Source: Hedera helix (Eukaryota > Streptophyta > Magnoliopsida > Apiales > Araliaceae). Taken from it: a stretch of 64,000 bases of DNA. Each line of letters begins with the position of its first letter. The first letter of the stretch is position 1. The notes under the pieces were generated by a model that saw only the letters and a program-made list of their open reading frames with translations, had not been told where the DNA came from and searched no databases. Where the stretch lies: positions 12,979,879 to 13,043,878 of the forward strand of contig OX359278.1 of assembly GCA_947179155.2 (NCBI GenBank), written 5' to 3'. A program made the translations under genes and the position numbers. Below are positions 35,801-48,785 of the stretch, in pieces.

Positions 35801-37872
35801 CCAGATATTAAACTCAAGCAATATGGGTTCTGATTATCTGCTGGCATGGTTTGTTGGTTTATATTCATTATTCATTTCTTTTGTCCCTATGAATTCACGT
35901 ATGGGATGCTCTCAGGTTATTCTTCATGCTGAGACGCTTTCCTATCGAGTCCAAAGGGAGAAGAAAGAAACTCCATGAGGTATGTGCTTTTATTAGTAGT
36001 TGTTTAGTCCTCGTAACTTATTTTGTTTGAATATTGTTAACCATTGTGTTATGAATTGTTGATGTACATGAAATTCTGTTATACGATAATTATATCTGCT
36101 GATGGATTTAGAGATGATTTACTTTCTTTTTAGTGGAAGGTCAACCTTATTATTTGATATTTCTATTAAAATTTGAAAATAGTAACTTCAGTGAAACATA
36201 ATTTAATTTGGAAGGATTCATTCTTTTTATACAGCGCAATGAGAAACTCTTGTAACACAGCAAGGTGTTTTCTGTTTGGTGTATTGTCATTTGGAACTAC
36301 ATTTAAACAAGAAATGCAATCTTATAGTTGTTAAATCAGAATGCACAACAATGTCTTACTATTCTGCTTTCAAAAATTATTTAATTTATTTTGGTAATTT
36401 AAAAATAAATTATATGTACTGAGGGCTAAATGCTTATTTCACCATTGAACTATGACTGACTTATATATGAATCCCAATTTTCTACCAGTCAACTCATTGA
36501 ACTCTATTTTTCTTACGTAAAATGACAAAACTGTTTAGCCAGTCAAGTTTTTAACGGCAGATACATGGCGATGCTTAGGTGGAAAAGGGCTGAAAATTTC
36601 AAATAAGAAAAAAAAATTGTAGCAGTATAAGTGCGCATTGTTAATAAATTTTCTCTTCTTATTTTTATTGTTATTATTATTTATTTATTATTATTACTAC
36701 TACTACTACTATTACTATTACTGCTGCTACTACTGCCACTACTACTAACTATTACTATTATTATAATTACATTTATTATTTTTATTACTACTACTACTAG
36801 TTATTTCCTTGTTTCCCTCTAATGGAGTAACTAGTTTTAAGATTAAGCTTGCCATAGCTGCAGCCTGCCGGTACTTTGCTCCAAGTGACTTCATGTCCAT
36901 GCTGGTTATAAATAAATAAAAACTCACAATTATAATAGAAAAATTATATATCCTGCTAGTTTGGACCTAAAGTTTCTCATTGTTGTAGGTTGGTTCTGTG
37001 ACGGGCATATGCTTCACCTGTTTTATTGTGAGATGCTTTGTGGTAAGATTGACACTATCTTGCAAACTCATAAGTATGCATTAGAAAAAGGAAAGCTACT
37101 CTGCAATATATGGTAGCATTAAGGGATGTGGTGACTTGTTAGAAGATCATATTGACCCCCCCCCCCCCCCCCCCCCCCCCCCAAGTAACAGTCATATAAG
37201 CTTTGCTAGTTTTGAGTGTAGATAATAGTCAAGGTTTCTGCTCTTGTTTAATAATCTGTTATCATTAGTTACTAAGAAGAAAACAAAACACAGGCTTGAA
37301 GGAAGCTCTCTCTTGAAAAATACTTTTGAATGTTAAGAGGTTGTCCAAAGTCGCCAAAAACCAACTGTTCAAATCATATTGGAGACCATATTACATTTTC
37401 TTCTCTTTTCTTTTATTATTTTTTTTTGGGGGGTGTGAGATGGAATTTATGGTCAAAAGTACATCATTTGGGACAGATTGTGCATCAGGAGAGAGAGGGA
37501 GAGGGAGAGAGAGGACTTGGGAGAGTTTGGACTTGTAGCTGCTCTTTTCATTTGCTTCTTTGGTAGTTTTGCTTTCTCAACTTTTTAAGTTTTTCCTGTT
37601 ACGTTTGTCTTATATACAGGAGGTTCTATCTGCTTTCGATTCAGATGCGTCACTCGACGTATTGGACCATCCAGTTCTAAACTTGATCTACTACATGGTA
37701 ATATCAAAGTTGACTTTGTTGGATCTCTCATGTTTTCAAGTATGCTCAAGTATGATTCATTTTCTTTTCTAAAAACCAGCTAGTCGAGATCCTTCCATCA
37801 GCTCTGGTGCTCTACATCTTGCGGAAGTTGCCACCCAAGAGAATTTCGGCGCAATATCACCCTATCCGTTAG
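32831..37872 (+). CDS. TOM1-like: TOM1/TOM3-like seven-span tonoplast protein
   Basis: Eleven coding exons: 32831-32992, 33907-33997, 34090-34142, 34412-34504, 34620-34691, 35522-35594, 35726-35771, 35916-35979, 36989-37042, 37620-37697, 37780-37872. Joined they make 879 nt, 292 residues plus stop, matching the family length (about 290-300). Borders are GT..AG and in phase. Markers of the TOM1/TOM3/THH1 family (DUF1084) are LPENWWEVINES, WQDGIFFALCAAYALVSA, RVPEYGWTTQKVFHLMNF, STYTLLVLFWAEIYHQ, GGRLFFMLRRFPIESKG and LRKLPPKRISAQYHPIR. The protein should span the membrane about seven times. In Arabidopsis, TOM1 and TOM3 are vacuolar-membrane host proteins that tobamoviruses need for RNA replication; their normal plant role is less clear. 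TOM1, TOM3 and THH1 cannot be told apart here. Confidence 0.93.
33538..33636. repeat. 33-bp unit repeated three times in intron 1 of the TOM1-like gene
   Basis: The unit starts GATTGTGCATATACTTG and ends GTAATGAAGCT. Copies two and three look identical and the first differs by one base, so the expansion is recent. Confidence 0.9.
37156..37182. repeat. Homopolymer of 27 C in intron 9 of the TOM1-like gene
   Basis: An uninterrupted C run preceded by TTGA and followed by AAGTAACAG. Length is unreliable in any assembly. Confidence 0.9.
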
Positions 37873-38991
37873 CGAATGTACCTCACTATTATTATAATCC
37901 ATTCCAACTAAAATGGTTTCAGCATCAGATGCTAGTGAGGTTAAGCACACAATCCTGAAAAATTGTCCAGATGTATTTCTGGAATGGCTCACAATAGTGG
38001 CAATTCTTTTTACATGTATGACAAACAGAGGCTCATTGCAACAAACTGCAAGATATATTATTTGATTTCTTCGTGGGTTGTGGTTTGAAGGTATTTTGTT
38101 GATTTTTAGTTGTTCATGGTTAGAGGAATGTGTTATATCAATGTGGAGGACTTTGCTCCTGCCAATTTTAAAACTTTGGGCATCATTTCCCGAGTGACGA
38201 TTTGCATGTGTTCCTGGTATGATGTTGCCTTGTATAAAGATTTTGATGTTAATAAGCATCTGGTGACAATCAAACTTCTTGAATCAAAAGATTGGCATAT
38301 TTTTTGCTGTTTGATTTGTTTGTTGTTTGTCCCCTTGAAAGCTAATGAAGTAAACATTCAACTCTAATATAGCAGTTAATTTGTAATTTGTAAACTTGTG
38401 TGCTTTTGTTTATGCTTGGAATATCTTGAGTTGGGATATTAACTGATCGAGTATAAATGCATCTAAGTCGAGCAACTTGCTAAAATAGAGGAACAAAGAT
38501 GCAGCCATTAATGGATGAAAGTCATTTCATTGATCATGTTTCCAGGTTTAGCTACAATCTTACTGTACATGGACTGCTAAATGTCATTTTACAGAGTCGA
38601 GCAACTTTTGAAGATAGAGGACACTGTATCAGCCACTAGTACCAGGACAAAACCCATGTAGCTATTTGTCAAGCATGCTTGGAAGGAACACGAAACAGTA
38701 ATATACAATTCAAAAAAGTTAATACAGGATCCTTGATATTTGGATAAATACTATTTCAACATTAACTAAATGGCAACAAAGATCTCTATACCACCTATAA
38801 AGTATCTACTCCATATTTAGATTACAAAACGCAAGATTCAATCCAAGTTGCTACAGTAGCAGAACCTAATGCAAATTAACATCACAGAATGAAGTTTAAA
38901 ACCAGGCACAGGACTCAATATTTGCATATGTTCATACTTCCGTCAACTGTCCAACTAATCCTATGGAATCTGTAGCAGAATCTAATCAATT
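37873..38991. other. Shared 3' spacer between the convergent TOM1-like and Derlin genes
   Basis: Holds the 3' UTRs of both genes. Frames on both strands at 37798-38367 are overlaps with no recognised domain. A phrase starting GTCGAGCAACTT recurs at about 38468 and 38596 with similar sequence after it (AAGATAGAGGA / AAAATAGAGGA), a degenerate duplication of about 128 bp. Confidence 0.5.
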
Positions 38992-41900
38992 TTATCGAGC
39001 TTCCTCTACTACAGGTGGAGCAGCAAATCTCACATTTGCAGGCCTTGCCACAACTACAGGCTCATCTGCAAAAAATGATCTAATGAAAGATGGAGTTCTC
39101 AAGGGTCGACGACCTGTCATCCGTGGATACACATCTTCAAGAAAGTAGTAAGCATGACCAGCTATCATTCCCTGAATCAAAAATATAATTTTCAAGTTAA
39201 TTGTAATACCAGTCAGTAGGCTTAGAGAGAGGAGGAAAAGTGAAGATGTGGAAAGTCTGTTGCAATCAAGTAAATCATTCACATCAGAATACACGCGGGC
39301 TACTGATTTCCTAAAGCTAAGTAACTCTCGTGTCTTCAAGAACTAGGCCCTACTGTTTCTTTTGCATCACAATTCAATGACCAACTTTGCATCACAACAA
39401 TTCAATGACTAAAGTAAAACGTGAATGATAAACCTTCAGAGTGTGCACAATGGATACTTAATATTCTAGTCAAATGCATATGTAAATTTTAATTTTCTTT
39501 TCAGGAATTTTTTTATGTAAAATTATAAAGGCCGTGTGACTTGAAATGAAACCAACCCTAGGTGGAGCTTTGCAAGAGTGATGAGTGCCTTGTACTTACG
39601 CTCCGAATATTCGAGTAAGAAATTTTAGATAGAATTTCTTCCAATTTTCAAATTTGAAATTTGAGATGGGGACTCACACATATTCCAAAATATTCAACTA
39701 ATATGCCTATCCAATAAGGAGGCATGGAAGCTAAAAGCATTTAATTTTGATGGTTCTTTAAAATTGGAAAAGAAAAGCTATGTCCATGGTGACTAGCAGT
39801 ATTCCTATTGAGAAAATTAAATAAAAAAACATGCTCATCACATTTGTATCTATTATGATAATGACCTGGTTCTAGAACTATATCCAATTTCCCTTTAAAT
39901 TCTGTTAAACCGGCATAATAAATTCACACAGTTTCAATTTTGAATAATCGCAGGTTCAAATTCTAAAAAGAGAAATTCATTGTGCAAATATTCTTATCAG
40001 TACATAAGATACTTCATACATACCAGTAGATCCACCCAACCACTAGCACCAACAAGGACAGAAAATCCAAGAAGAACCTGAAGGAAACAACAAACTATGA
40101 GGACATGCCATAGTTGCAAGTATTAAAGAACCAACATTTTTTCTACACTAGTACACTTGAATACCATAATTGATTGCAATTGCATTATAGACTAAAGATA
40201 AGGATTTAGCAAAAACAATTAAAAATAATTTTCATAAAGAGAGAGACTATCAAAGTAAAATACAACCAAACGGTTGGAGAAGAAAAGCTGGAGCGGATCA
40301 GATCTCAAACCTTTATTTTGGTACCAGAAGAAAGTTATACAGTTCACACAAAACTCCTCAATAATGTTATAGAACTTTTTAAGAAGTATTTCCAACAAGG
40401 TAACAGCCAGTTTTACAAACTCTTACTAAGTAGAATATTAGACAACAAACTTTGCACCCAGATCACAGAATAACACAATTTAGTTTAGTATATAAATCGA
40501 AGACTAGCACAAAGGTCTACTAGTTGCTGTACAATACTGTGACGTATCATCTGAGATGTGTTACACATCCATACACCTCAAAAATACATAAGATCCGCAG
40601 CTTGATAAGCTCAGACTGACATGAGGTTTCATTTCAGATATGAGGGAAGGAGGAAACTTTGTGCAAATAACTGAGAAGGTTAGCTTTCCTATCAAATCCA
40701 CTCGTCCAAGCATCCTTCAATCCAATATGAACGAGAACTTCCATTTTAAGAACGAAAAGACTACTCAAGAGGATTTCCAAATCGGAGGAAAGAAAACAAG
40801 ATATGTTTCCATAGATTTGTTTCTGAACTTCTAAAGCGATGCTACTGAAAACCTTGGTATTCCATAACTTAGTTTTCGTATTGAAAAATATTAGATAAAA
40901 ATGCCACTATTGTCATCTATTATGCTTTGGCTGGTCTCTTAACCTAGACTAGTTGAACAACGAAAAGTGCATGTCAGAAATGTATAAAAGATCATTCATG
41001 GTGGAGTTATAGCAAAGAGCGGAGAATAACAAACATCTAGCAATAGTTAAACAAGATGGTTATGAAGAAGAACACTCACCCATGGGAGGTAAGCTGCTGT
41101 AAAAGTAAAGAGGCCCAAAAAACTCATATGGATATATGGATTTTGCTTGCTCCACACATAAACCTATATAGTGAAGAAAATAATAATTTCAGAAACCATT
41201 TCTGAGTAACAGATTTACACAACTAAGAAACATTTTTATATGCAAGAGAAGGAAACTAACTAACCATCATGAATGTCAGTGAATTGCTAAGAAATATAAT
41301 CTTTGCAAAAGATTGTGACACATAAGGTATCATCCCCCCAATAAGAACAATCCCAGTTAAAACAGTAGCACCAAATAAGAGCATGTAAAAGAAATCTGCT
41401 GTCCTTCCCCTGAAAGAGTTCTCTTCAAGAAGCTTGCAGTATCGAGCAAGAAAGAACATGTGGAACAGAAAGTCCAAGTCTGACAATATTATATCCAACA
41501 GGTTAGGATGAGTTGGTGGCTGATAATAAATCATACAATTATTGGATACCAATTAACACCTGAACTGACATGTGTACATCCCACACGCCTTCATAAATAA
41601 GAATGTTGTAACAAGTAAACCGCAGAATTGAATGCTTGATAACAAGAATAGAAAGATACATGTTTACAGAGCAACTTAAAATTATATTATTAAATGCACT
41701 TAGTTCCATATGTTGTTGGCTGTTCTATAATGCCTTTTTCTTTCTTTCTCTTTCGTGGATGAGAGTGATAGTAATTATAAAATCAAAACATGAAGTATGC
41801 ATAGGTCATTACTGGCACACAAAATCCAGAAAGGAAGATCATGGAGTTGGTAGTATTAGAATCTTATAAATTAATTTACTACACAAAAGATACCACAGTA

Positions 41901-43363
41901 GAGGGGGAAATCATAGAAGCCGCATGAAAGAGCCATAATTTATAATGAGAACTGACGAGGACGAGAGAGACATGGCAAGAACAATTTTAATATCAATGAG
42001 AAGTAGCAACTGTTAATTTGGGAAATATCCACTTAGTGGAAAGAGAAAATGATAGTTTGTTTGAATGTCGGAAAGGAAACACTATTTCAAATTGAACTGG
42101 TGATCAAGAAGAAATATCTATCAAATGGAATAGAAGACAAATTATGGGCATAAGAAGATAACACTATTTCAAAGCTCCTAAAAGCTTATAATGCACAAAA
42201 CAAAACAACCACTCTCATATAACACAACCAAATAAGTATTGGTTCGAGCTAAAATACATGCAAACCAATGGTATTAACTGACTCTCTGGACGTACATGTA
42301 CCACTATATGTTACATAATACATGACTTTGGATTCCAGTATCTCCATCATTGATACCTGGCATAACTATTGTCGACCGTCAAGATCACAACAAGTTAAGA
42401 CATTATACTGAGATGCCTGAAATAACTAATGTCTACTGTCAAGATCACGACAAAGTTAGATGCCATTATATTGAGATGCGTGAAATAACAAATGTCTACG
42501 GTCAAGATCACGACAATTTTAGATGTCGTTACATTGAGATGCATCAAGTGACTAATGTCTACAATCAAGATCGTGAAAATTTTGGATGCCATTTTACATT
42601 GACATGCCTGAAACAAGTACTGTCTACTGTCAAGATCGCAGCAATTTAATGTCTTTATGTTCAGAAGCTTGAAATTATACTGTCTAGTGGATAATGACAA
42701 GTTTGGATGCCGTTATAATGAGATGCCTGAAATAACTAATGTCTACTGGCAAGATCACGACAATTTTAGATGCCGTTATAATGAGATAACTGAAATAATT
42801 AATGTCAACTGTCAAGATCACGATTTTAGATGCCATTAAACATTTAATGGTTCTACATCATAATATATTCCCCTAATAAACCATTGAACCATAGGCTGAA
42901 AATTTTTAAAAATTAGATTCTCTCACAAAAGGTATTTCAATCAATACAAGAAAAAGATCATCCTGAGATCATGGGAAAAAGGGAAGACATTTTACCCATC
43001 TTCCGGAAGTAGAGGAAATTGGTGACTAGGCGCCAGAACTGATAGTGCTTCACCACAAGCACAGGGTTCAAGTACAAGTTATAAGGCGTAATTATCTGCA
43101 AAAACAATACAAGCGTTGCACTAACAGTAATTCAAACCAAAATACCCCAACAAAAAACTTGTCATTTTTAGCAATCTGCAATTATGTAAGTTAAAAATCC
43201 ATGTACCCATAACCAGATAACATCACACTAGCTAAAGCTAAGCTTCAATAAAACTTATTAAAAAAGTAAGGGGAAGATCCAAAGCTTTCAGAAATATAAA
43301 CCACACCCAATAAAGTTATACCCAATTCAAAAAGAGTAGAAATTCATTGTTAAACAACAAACA

Positions 43364-43402
<39 letters not shown>

Positions 43403-43551
43403 TATAGAGAGAGACATATATACAGATAGATAATCTATAGAGATAGACATACATCTAGGGAACAACCAACGGTGGTAACAATTGCAGCAGTGAGATAAGA
43501 ACGGGTGATAATCGGCATCTGTTTGTACCATTCTTCAACAGCTTGAGCCAT
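38992..43551 (-). CDS. DER2-like: Derlin (ER-associated degradation channel subunit), DER2 type
   Basis: Six coding exons on the minus strand: 43551-43453, 43095-42996, 41479-41265, 41163-41080, 40077-40024, 39171-38992. Joined they give 732 nt, 243 residues plus stop, the length of plant DER2 proteins. Borders are GT..AG and in phase. The start MAQAVEEWYKQMPIITRSYL is the classic Derlin-2 beginning. The rhomboid-like fold is marked by the conserved WR pair (W54-R55 in QFWRLVTNFLYF), then DLDFLFHMFFLARYCKLLEE, the membrane spans, and GHAYYFLEDVYP near the end. Derlins are catalytically dead rhomboid relatives that help move misfolded proteins out of the ER for proteasomal degradation. The C-terminal tail (DEPVVVARPANVRFAAPP) resembles other plant Derlins. 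Intron 2 is long and carries a 63-bp minisatellite. Confidence 0.94.
42350..42840. repeat. 63-bp minisatellite in intron 2 of Derlin
   Basis: About eight degenerate copies of a unit close to 63 bp, each containing TAATGTCTACTGTCAAGATC followed by ACGACAATTTTAGATGCC or similar. Since 63 is a multiple of three, the plus strand reads as a repeated 21-residue peptide (EITNVYCQDHDNFRCRYIEM-like), split over two frames at 42350-42649 and 42657-42839. It lies inside an intron on the opposite strand to the gene. The open frames are best explained by the repeat period rather than by a protein. Confidence 0.85.
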
Positions 43552-44757
43552 TTTTTCGATCAATCAACCAAACCTCCAAATTCAAAACCCTTAACCCAAA
43601 TTGCTTTTTAGCTCAGATCAAGACAGTAGCGGTGGTATATATTTTACACATAAAAGGGATGAAGAACACGCGATAGAGATGGGCGTGGAATTCACGGACC
43701 AATTGCTAGCATCTCTGACGGGTAACAACCACTAATATGACTTGAAACACGAGTAATGATATCAGGGTGAAATAGGTTTTTTTTTTTATTTTTTTATTCT
43801 TTTTTATTTTAATTTACCACTAATTATGGAATTAAAAAATGTAATTATAAATGAACAAGTGTTTTTAATTTGATCAAATCAACTTTGAATTAATTGTGAA
43901 TTTTTGGATTTGGCTCTCTTTCATTATGCATTTTTTCTCATTTCATAAAATACGCTAATTATTTGATCTTAATAATTTTATTAATAATAATTAAAATATA
44001 TTAATAAATAATTAATGATATTAATTAAAGAATAAAATCATAAAAAATATTTTTACCATTAATAGTTTATAAACAAAATTTATCCATTAAAATTTCGACA
44101 AAAAATTTATATGTTTATCATTAGATAGTGAAAAAGTGTTAAATTACCTTTATTTTTGAAACAATTATTCTATTCGATGTAATAAATTAGTTTATTAATA
44201 TTTATTTTAGCTTGCAAAATATTAACATACCACATAAACCAAACATAATTGTTCAAAGACTCCATTGCCTAGTGTATATGTGAATTGGTGATCAATTTTT
44301 CAAATTATTTAAGTAAGAATGGCCGAGATCATTTCATTTATCTTTTTAATTATAAATGTTTAATTTTAATAAATAATATGATATAAGCAAAAATAAATAA
44401 AAGATCACATGCACAAATCGAGAAATGGTCCAAATTTTTTTATAAAAAAAAAAGATTCATTACTATGCAAGACATTGAATTAAAATTAGAAAGTCTACAT
44501 GCATCAATATTTTTCTAATACTGTCATCTTCATCTCTCTTTTTAATTTTACTATTAAATGAAGAAAAATAATAAGTAGTTCACATCTCCACTTTCCTTTT
44601 CTAAATCTAAACTAAGTAAAAAAAAAAAAATAAAACAGATGCCTGCTTAGCATTCCTCTAAGGGTAAAAAATTCTCCGTATATAAAAAAAAGCACTACTC
44701 GCACAAACACTGAAGAAACCTGCCTCAGAGAGAGACAGAGGAGAAGGATAGTTGTCT
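43552..44757. other. Derlin upstream region and intergenic spacer
   Basis: The first 190 bases left of the spacer (43552-43740) are GC-richer and hold the Derlin 5' leader and promoter. The rest is AT-rich with poly-A runs and no gene. A short leader-like stretch with GAGAGAGACAGAGGAG (about 44724-44745) comes before the F-box relic. Confidence 0.5.
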
Positions 44758-45495
44758 ATGACATCCAAAAAGATAAAAGAGGGGGAAGATAATGGGTCAG
44801 AGGTAATGAAATGGGAAGATCTACACCAAGATCTTCTTAGGAAAAAAAAATCAAAAGTAGGTCAGGGTGAATTGTTGCTTAATGTCTCATCAGTTTGTCT
44901 CTCGTGAAATTCAGTTGTTTGTGATCTATTGTTTATGAGATAGCTAGACACTCTCGATTTAATTCATGTTCAATGTGTCAATTTTAGTGCTTTGGAGTAT
45001 CATATGCAGCCAAAGGCGTTGATGAACATAATTGTAAAGGTGATGAAGAGTTATTTTATTGACGGTGATGATGGATTTAGCTCAATTATCAAGATGATTT
45101 TTCCTTCGCATTCTAGTGTACTTGACATACATCTGGTGTATCTAGCTAGCATAAAGGTTAATTTTTGTTTGCCCTTTAATTTCTGAGATTTGATTAGTGG
45201 TTATTTTTTTTGATTTTCTCTAATTTTTAATATTTGTTTAGTTCTTTTTTTTGATAAACATATGATTTAATTTGTTATGTGGTCAGATTTCAATAATCTT
45301 AGACATTAATAGTGATGGGAAAATGTATAAAAATATTTATAGGGAAAATTGAATAAAATTAGAGGAATTCAACAAAGAGAGTAATATATTAGTAATTAAA
45401 GAAAGTTTTGATTTTTGTACATGTTATGGTTGACTTGACACGCATCAAATTGTTTGATCCCAATTTGAGTGTTGTTATATTTATCAGAGACTTAA

Positions 45496-46804
45496 GGCTA
45501 GTTTCTGACACAAGCCTAAAAGTTGTCGATGTTTCTGAGTTTGGCCTATTTTGTTTCATTTTTCTCAATTTTGGCCTCAACGCCAATTGAAGTGGCGTTG
45601 AGTGTATTTTTTAAAATCAACGCTAATTCAAGTGACGTTGAATGTTAGTCCCTTCATTTCTCCATTAAGATTAACTTAACATTTTCACTTAACAAAAAAA
45701 TAAAAAAATAAAAAAAACGCCATATCAATTGGCGTTCAATTTACTTTAAAAAAAAAAAAAAAAAAAAAAACGCCATATCAATTGGTGTTCAGTAGGTTAA
45801 GATAATAATAATAAATAAATAAATTCTAATAAACTGCAATTCACTAAAAAAAAAATCAACGTTGTATCAATTGGTGTTGGTCTTATTTATTTATTTTTTA
45901 AATTTTTGTTAATTGTTGAACACCAATTGATATGGCGTTGATTTTTTTTAAAAAAAAATTATTTTTAATTTTATTTTTATTAAAGTTTGTCTTATAAAAA
46001 AAACAAAATAAGTTTTTTAAAAATTTTTGATCAGTTGGATGAATTTTCTTTAAAATATCCAATAAATTTGCACTTGTCAGATATACAACAAATTAAAAAT
46101 TGTTGCATAGATAGATCATTTTAGAATTTCTTACGTATTTTGTATTCGTTCACATTCAACACCTTTTATATTGTATTTTGACTGAATCCCAATTGATATG
46201 GCATTTTTTTTTTAATTTCTATTTTTAACTTTTTGTTGTTGTTACAGTTTGTTTTATATAAAAAAATAAATGAAGTTTTTTTAAAAAAAAATTAGAAAAT
46301 TTTGACTGAAAGCCATATCAATTGGCGTTGGTCTTATTTTTAAATTTATTTTTTTTTTGTTAACAATTGAATGCCAATCGATACAACGTTGGTTTTTTTT
46401 TTCAACTTTTTTTTTGCTACAATTTGTTTTATAAAAAAAATAAAGAAGTTTTTTAAAAAAAAAATTAGTGAATTACAGTTTATTAGATTTTATTTTTATT
46501 TTTTTATCTTAACCTGTTAAACGCCAATTGATATGGCGTTTTTTTTTTTTTTTTTAAAAGTGAATTGAATGCCAATTGATATGGCGTTGAATTTATTTTT
46601 ATTATTTTTTTAAATAACTATGTTAAGTTAATCTTAATGGAGGAATAAAGGGATTAACATTTAACGCCACTTGAATTGACGTTGATTTTAAAAATACACT
46701 CAACGCCAATTAAAATGGCGTTGAGGCCAAAATTAAGAGAGATGGAACAAAATAGGCAAAACTCAGAAACATAAACAATTTTAGGCCAGTGTCAAAAACT
46801 AGCC
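45496..46804. mobile_element. Long foldback transposon built from a repeated near-palindrome
   Basis: Ends GGCTAGTTTCTGACACAAGC and (reverse complement) GGCTAGTTTTTGACACTGGC are flanked by AGAGACTTAA (45486-45495) and AGAAACTTAA (46805-46814), a 10-bp duplication with one mismatch that suits a Mutator-like element. The two halves are inverted copies of each other for roughly 600 bases, so almost the whole element can fold back. At least a dozen copies of an imperfect palindrome, ACGCCAATTGATATGGCGT in one or the other orientation, are spread along both arms (for example 45581, 45719, 45770, 45920, 46312, 46522, 46571, 46701). There is no reading frame. Confidence 0.75.
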
Positions 46805-46814
46805 AGAAACTTAA

Positions 46815-48785
46815 TAGGTGGTTAATGACTTTGTGCAAAAAAAAATCTAGAAAGAATTTTTAAATTCTGTATTTTCTTTCGATTACAAAAACTGTCTTTA
46901 GATATTTCCCAGGTGTTATACTCGTACCTGTAATGCACTTCAATATTTTCGTACTTGTGTCTGGGGTACGAAGCATGAAGACATTTGGTTTCAAACTTTA
47001 GAGAACCGCGAATCTGACAACCATATATATGAAAAGTGATATTATTTTTCCTTCACGACATATTTAATTTTATAAAAAACTCGTGCTTTTATAACTGTAC
47101 AATTTATAATCATCACCCTTCCCTGTCCAGGAATATCCCCCACCCCACCCCACCCCACCCCACCCAATAAATGAATTCATAAATAAGCGTTGAAATAATA
47201 CCAGATTATGCATTTAAAGGGTTCATTTTACTAATTTATTCAACCATTATCCCTATGCAATTGGGTTAAAGTTTCATTGTTTTCATTTATTTGTTTGTCA
47301 GTATTATATTGCGGGCATTTTTCTAGAAAGAAAACGCATTTCAACCGTTAAATCCCTTTGAAATTGGCATTCAGACCAGCATTTTAGTCTTTAAACTATA
47401 TCAGCACACTGCCCCCCACACCCCAGGCTTTACTTCCTGCACCATAAAGGAATAAATTCCCATATTTCCCTTGTTATAATTGAGCAGTGATTTTCGAACA
47501 ATATAAGTCATTGTTGATTTTGCTTTACAACCCTTGGAACTTAGCCGTTTCAGACCTGCATTTAGTCTTTAAACTTCTTCAACAGCCCCACTCCCCCGGC
47601 CAGACTTTACTTCCTGCCTTACCTTCCCCCCGCTGCAACACTGCAACAATGACGCATTGTCCTGCAAGGTATGAAATCTGAATCATAAAGGGTTAGAATC
47701 AAGTCTAAAATTCCCATTTAATGCAGTGAGAAGTGGTTTTGAGAAATACAAGTCACTGATGATTTGCTTTAGATTGTTAAGAAACTGATGTATGCCAGTT
47801 CATTGGGAAATTTCGTTTCTGAATTCTATACATACTGCATTACTCCCCAATTTTCGTTATTTGAAACTTTGAAATCTCTTGACAGTACTATAGTTGTTTC
47901 CATCTATGTAACGTACGTTGTGACCATGGAGGGAGGAACCTTAGGATAACCGTAGCAAATAAAAGCCCACACTCAGCTGGGGAACATAAGCTATCCATTA
48001 CTAGGTTCAAACCCCATCAACAGGGGAATAACCTACATGAAATGCTATACAGCCCTCAAAACACAAAGGATTAATCTCTATTAATTTAAACTTGGTGAAT
48101 TATAAGAATTGAATTAGAATTTGTGTGAGAAATATTTTTGTGAGATTTTATTTGGCCTAAAACCCCCATCCACTATTATTTTAGGTATCGAATTCTGGTT
48201 CAAACAACATCTTCTACGCACCTCACTACCTAAATAAACCATCTTAGAGCCCTATATGTTGACCAACACAACAAGGCCCATACCTATTTCACACCATCTC
48301 CCTTCAAACAATCCAAACATGTGCTTATTAGAACCCTAACCTTATTTCTTTTGCTCCAAATGTATTTCTTATAATTCATTGTGTATAAAATAATAGGGTA
48401 CATCCTTCTTTATAATACTGCTAAACCACTTTCGCAACCTAAATTGTATTTTAATAAGATAACTACTAAAATTATAAATAAAGTAAATTAATAAAATACA
48501 ACTTTTAAAATTTTCTTTTATTTCCATGGGCTTTCAAAATCTAAAGTCTCTTATATTGATCTAACTAAGTCTTGCGGGCTTGCCATGCATAATTACTCAT
48601 GAATCATGATTATCTAGGATATGATCACAGTTAAATTCAGTTTATTCATATAATCATTCTTCCATGACCTCATAATTAAGATGTATATGGGGGACTTCTA
48701 GCGCGCGAATATTAAACAAGAAACCTAGTTACATGGTATTTGATATCAGCTACATTTATTTTTTTGATAGTCATGTCAATCTCTC
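46815..48785. other. Spacer inside the F-box relic, no gene seen
   Basis: Mixed AT-rich DNA. Two phrases (GCATTTTAGTCTTTAAACT at about 47380 and GCATTTAGTCTTTAAACT at about 47558) sit in a duplicated context that also shares GGCTTTACTTCCTGC / AGACTTTACTTCCTGC, a tandem duplication of about 180 bp. A (CCCCA)n tract lies at 47137-47165. The frame at 47487-47681 has no recognised domain. Confidence 0.45.
47137..47165 (-). repeat. (CCCCA)n microsatellite, G-quadruplex-prone on the minus strand
   Basis: About five CCCCA units in a row. The minus strand therefore reads GGGGT repeated, meeting the simple pattern for a four-run G-quadruplex. Confidence 0.85.

Noticed and set aside
36631..36822. Leu/Ile/Thr-rich 63-codon frame in a TOM1-like intron
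   Set aside because: It is the translation of an ATT/ACT microsatellite.
38992..39339. 115-codon minus-strand frame as a separate gene
   Set aside because: Its second half is the last Derlin exon; the first half is intron read-through upstream of the acceptor at 39172.
42350..42839. A plus-strand repeat protein gene inside the Derlin intron
   Set aside because: The frame stays open because the 63-bp repeat is a multiple of three; there is no start context, no domain, and the frame breaks between two ORFs.
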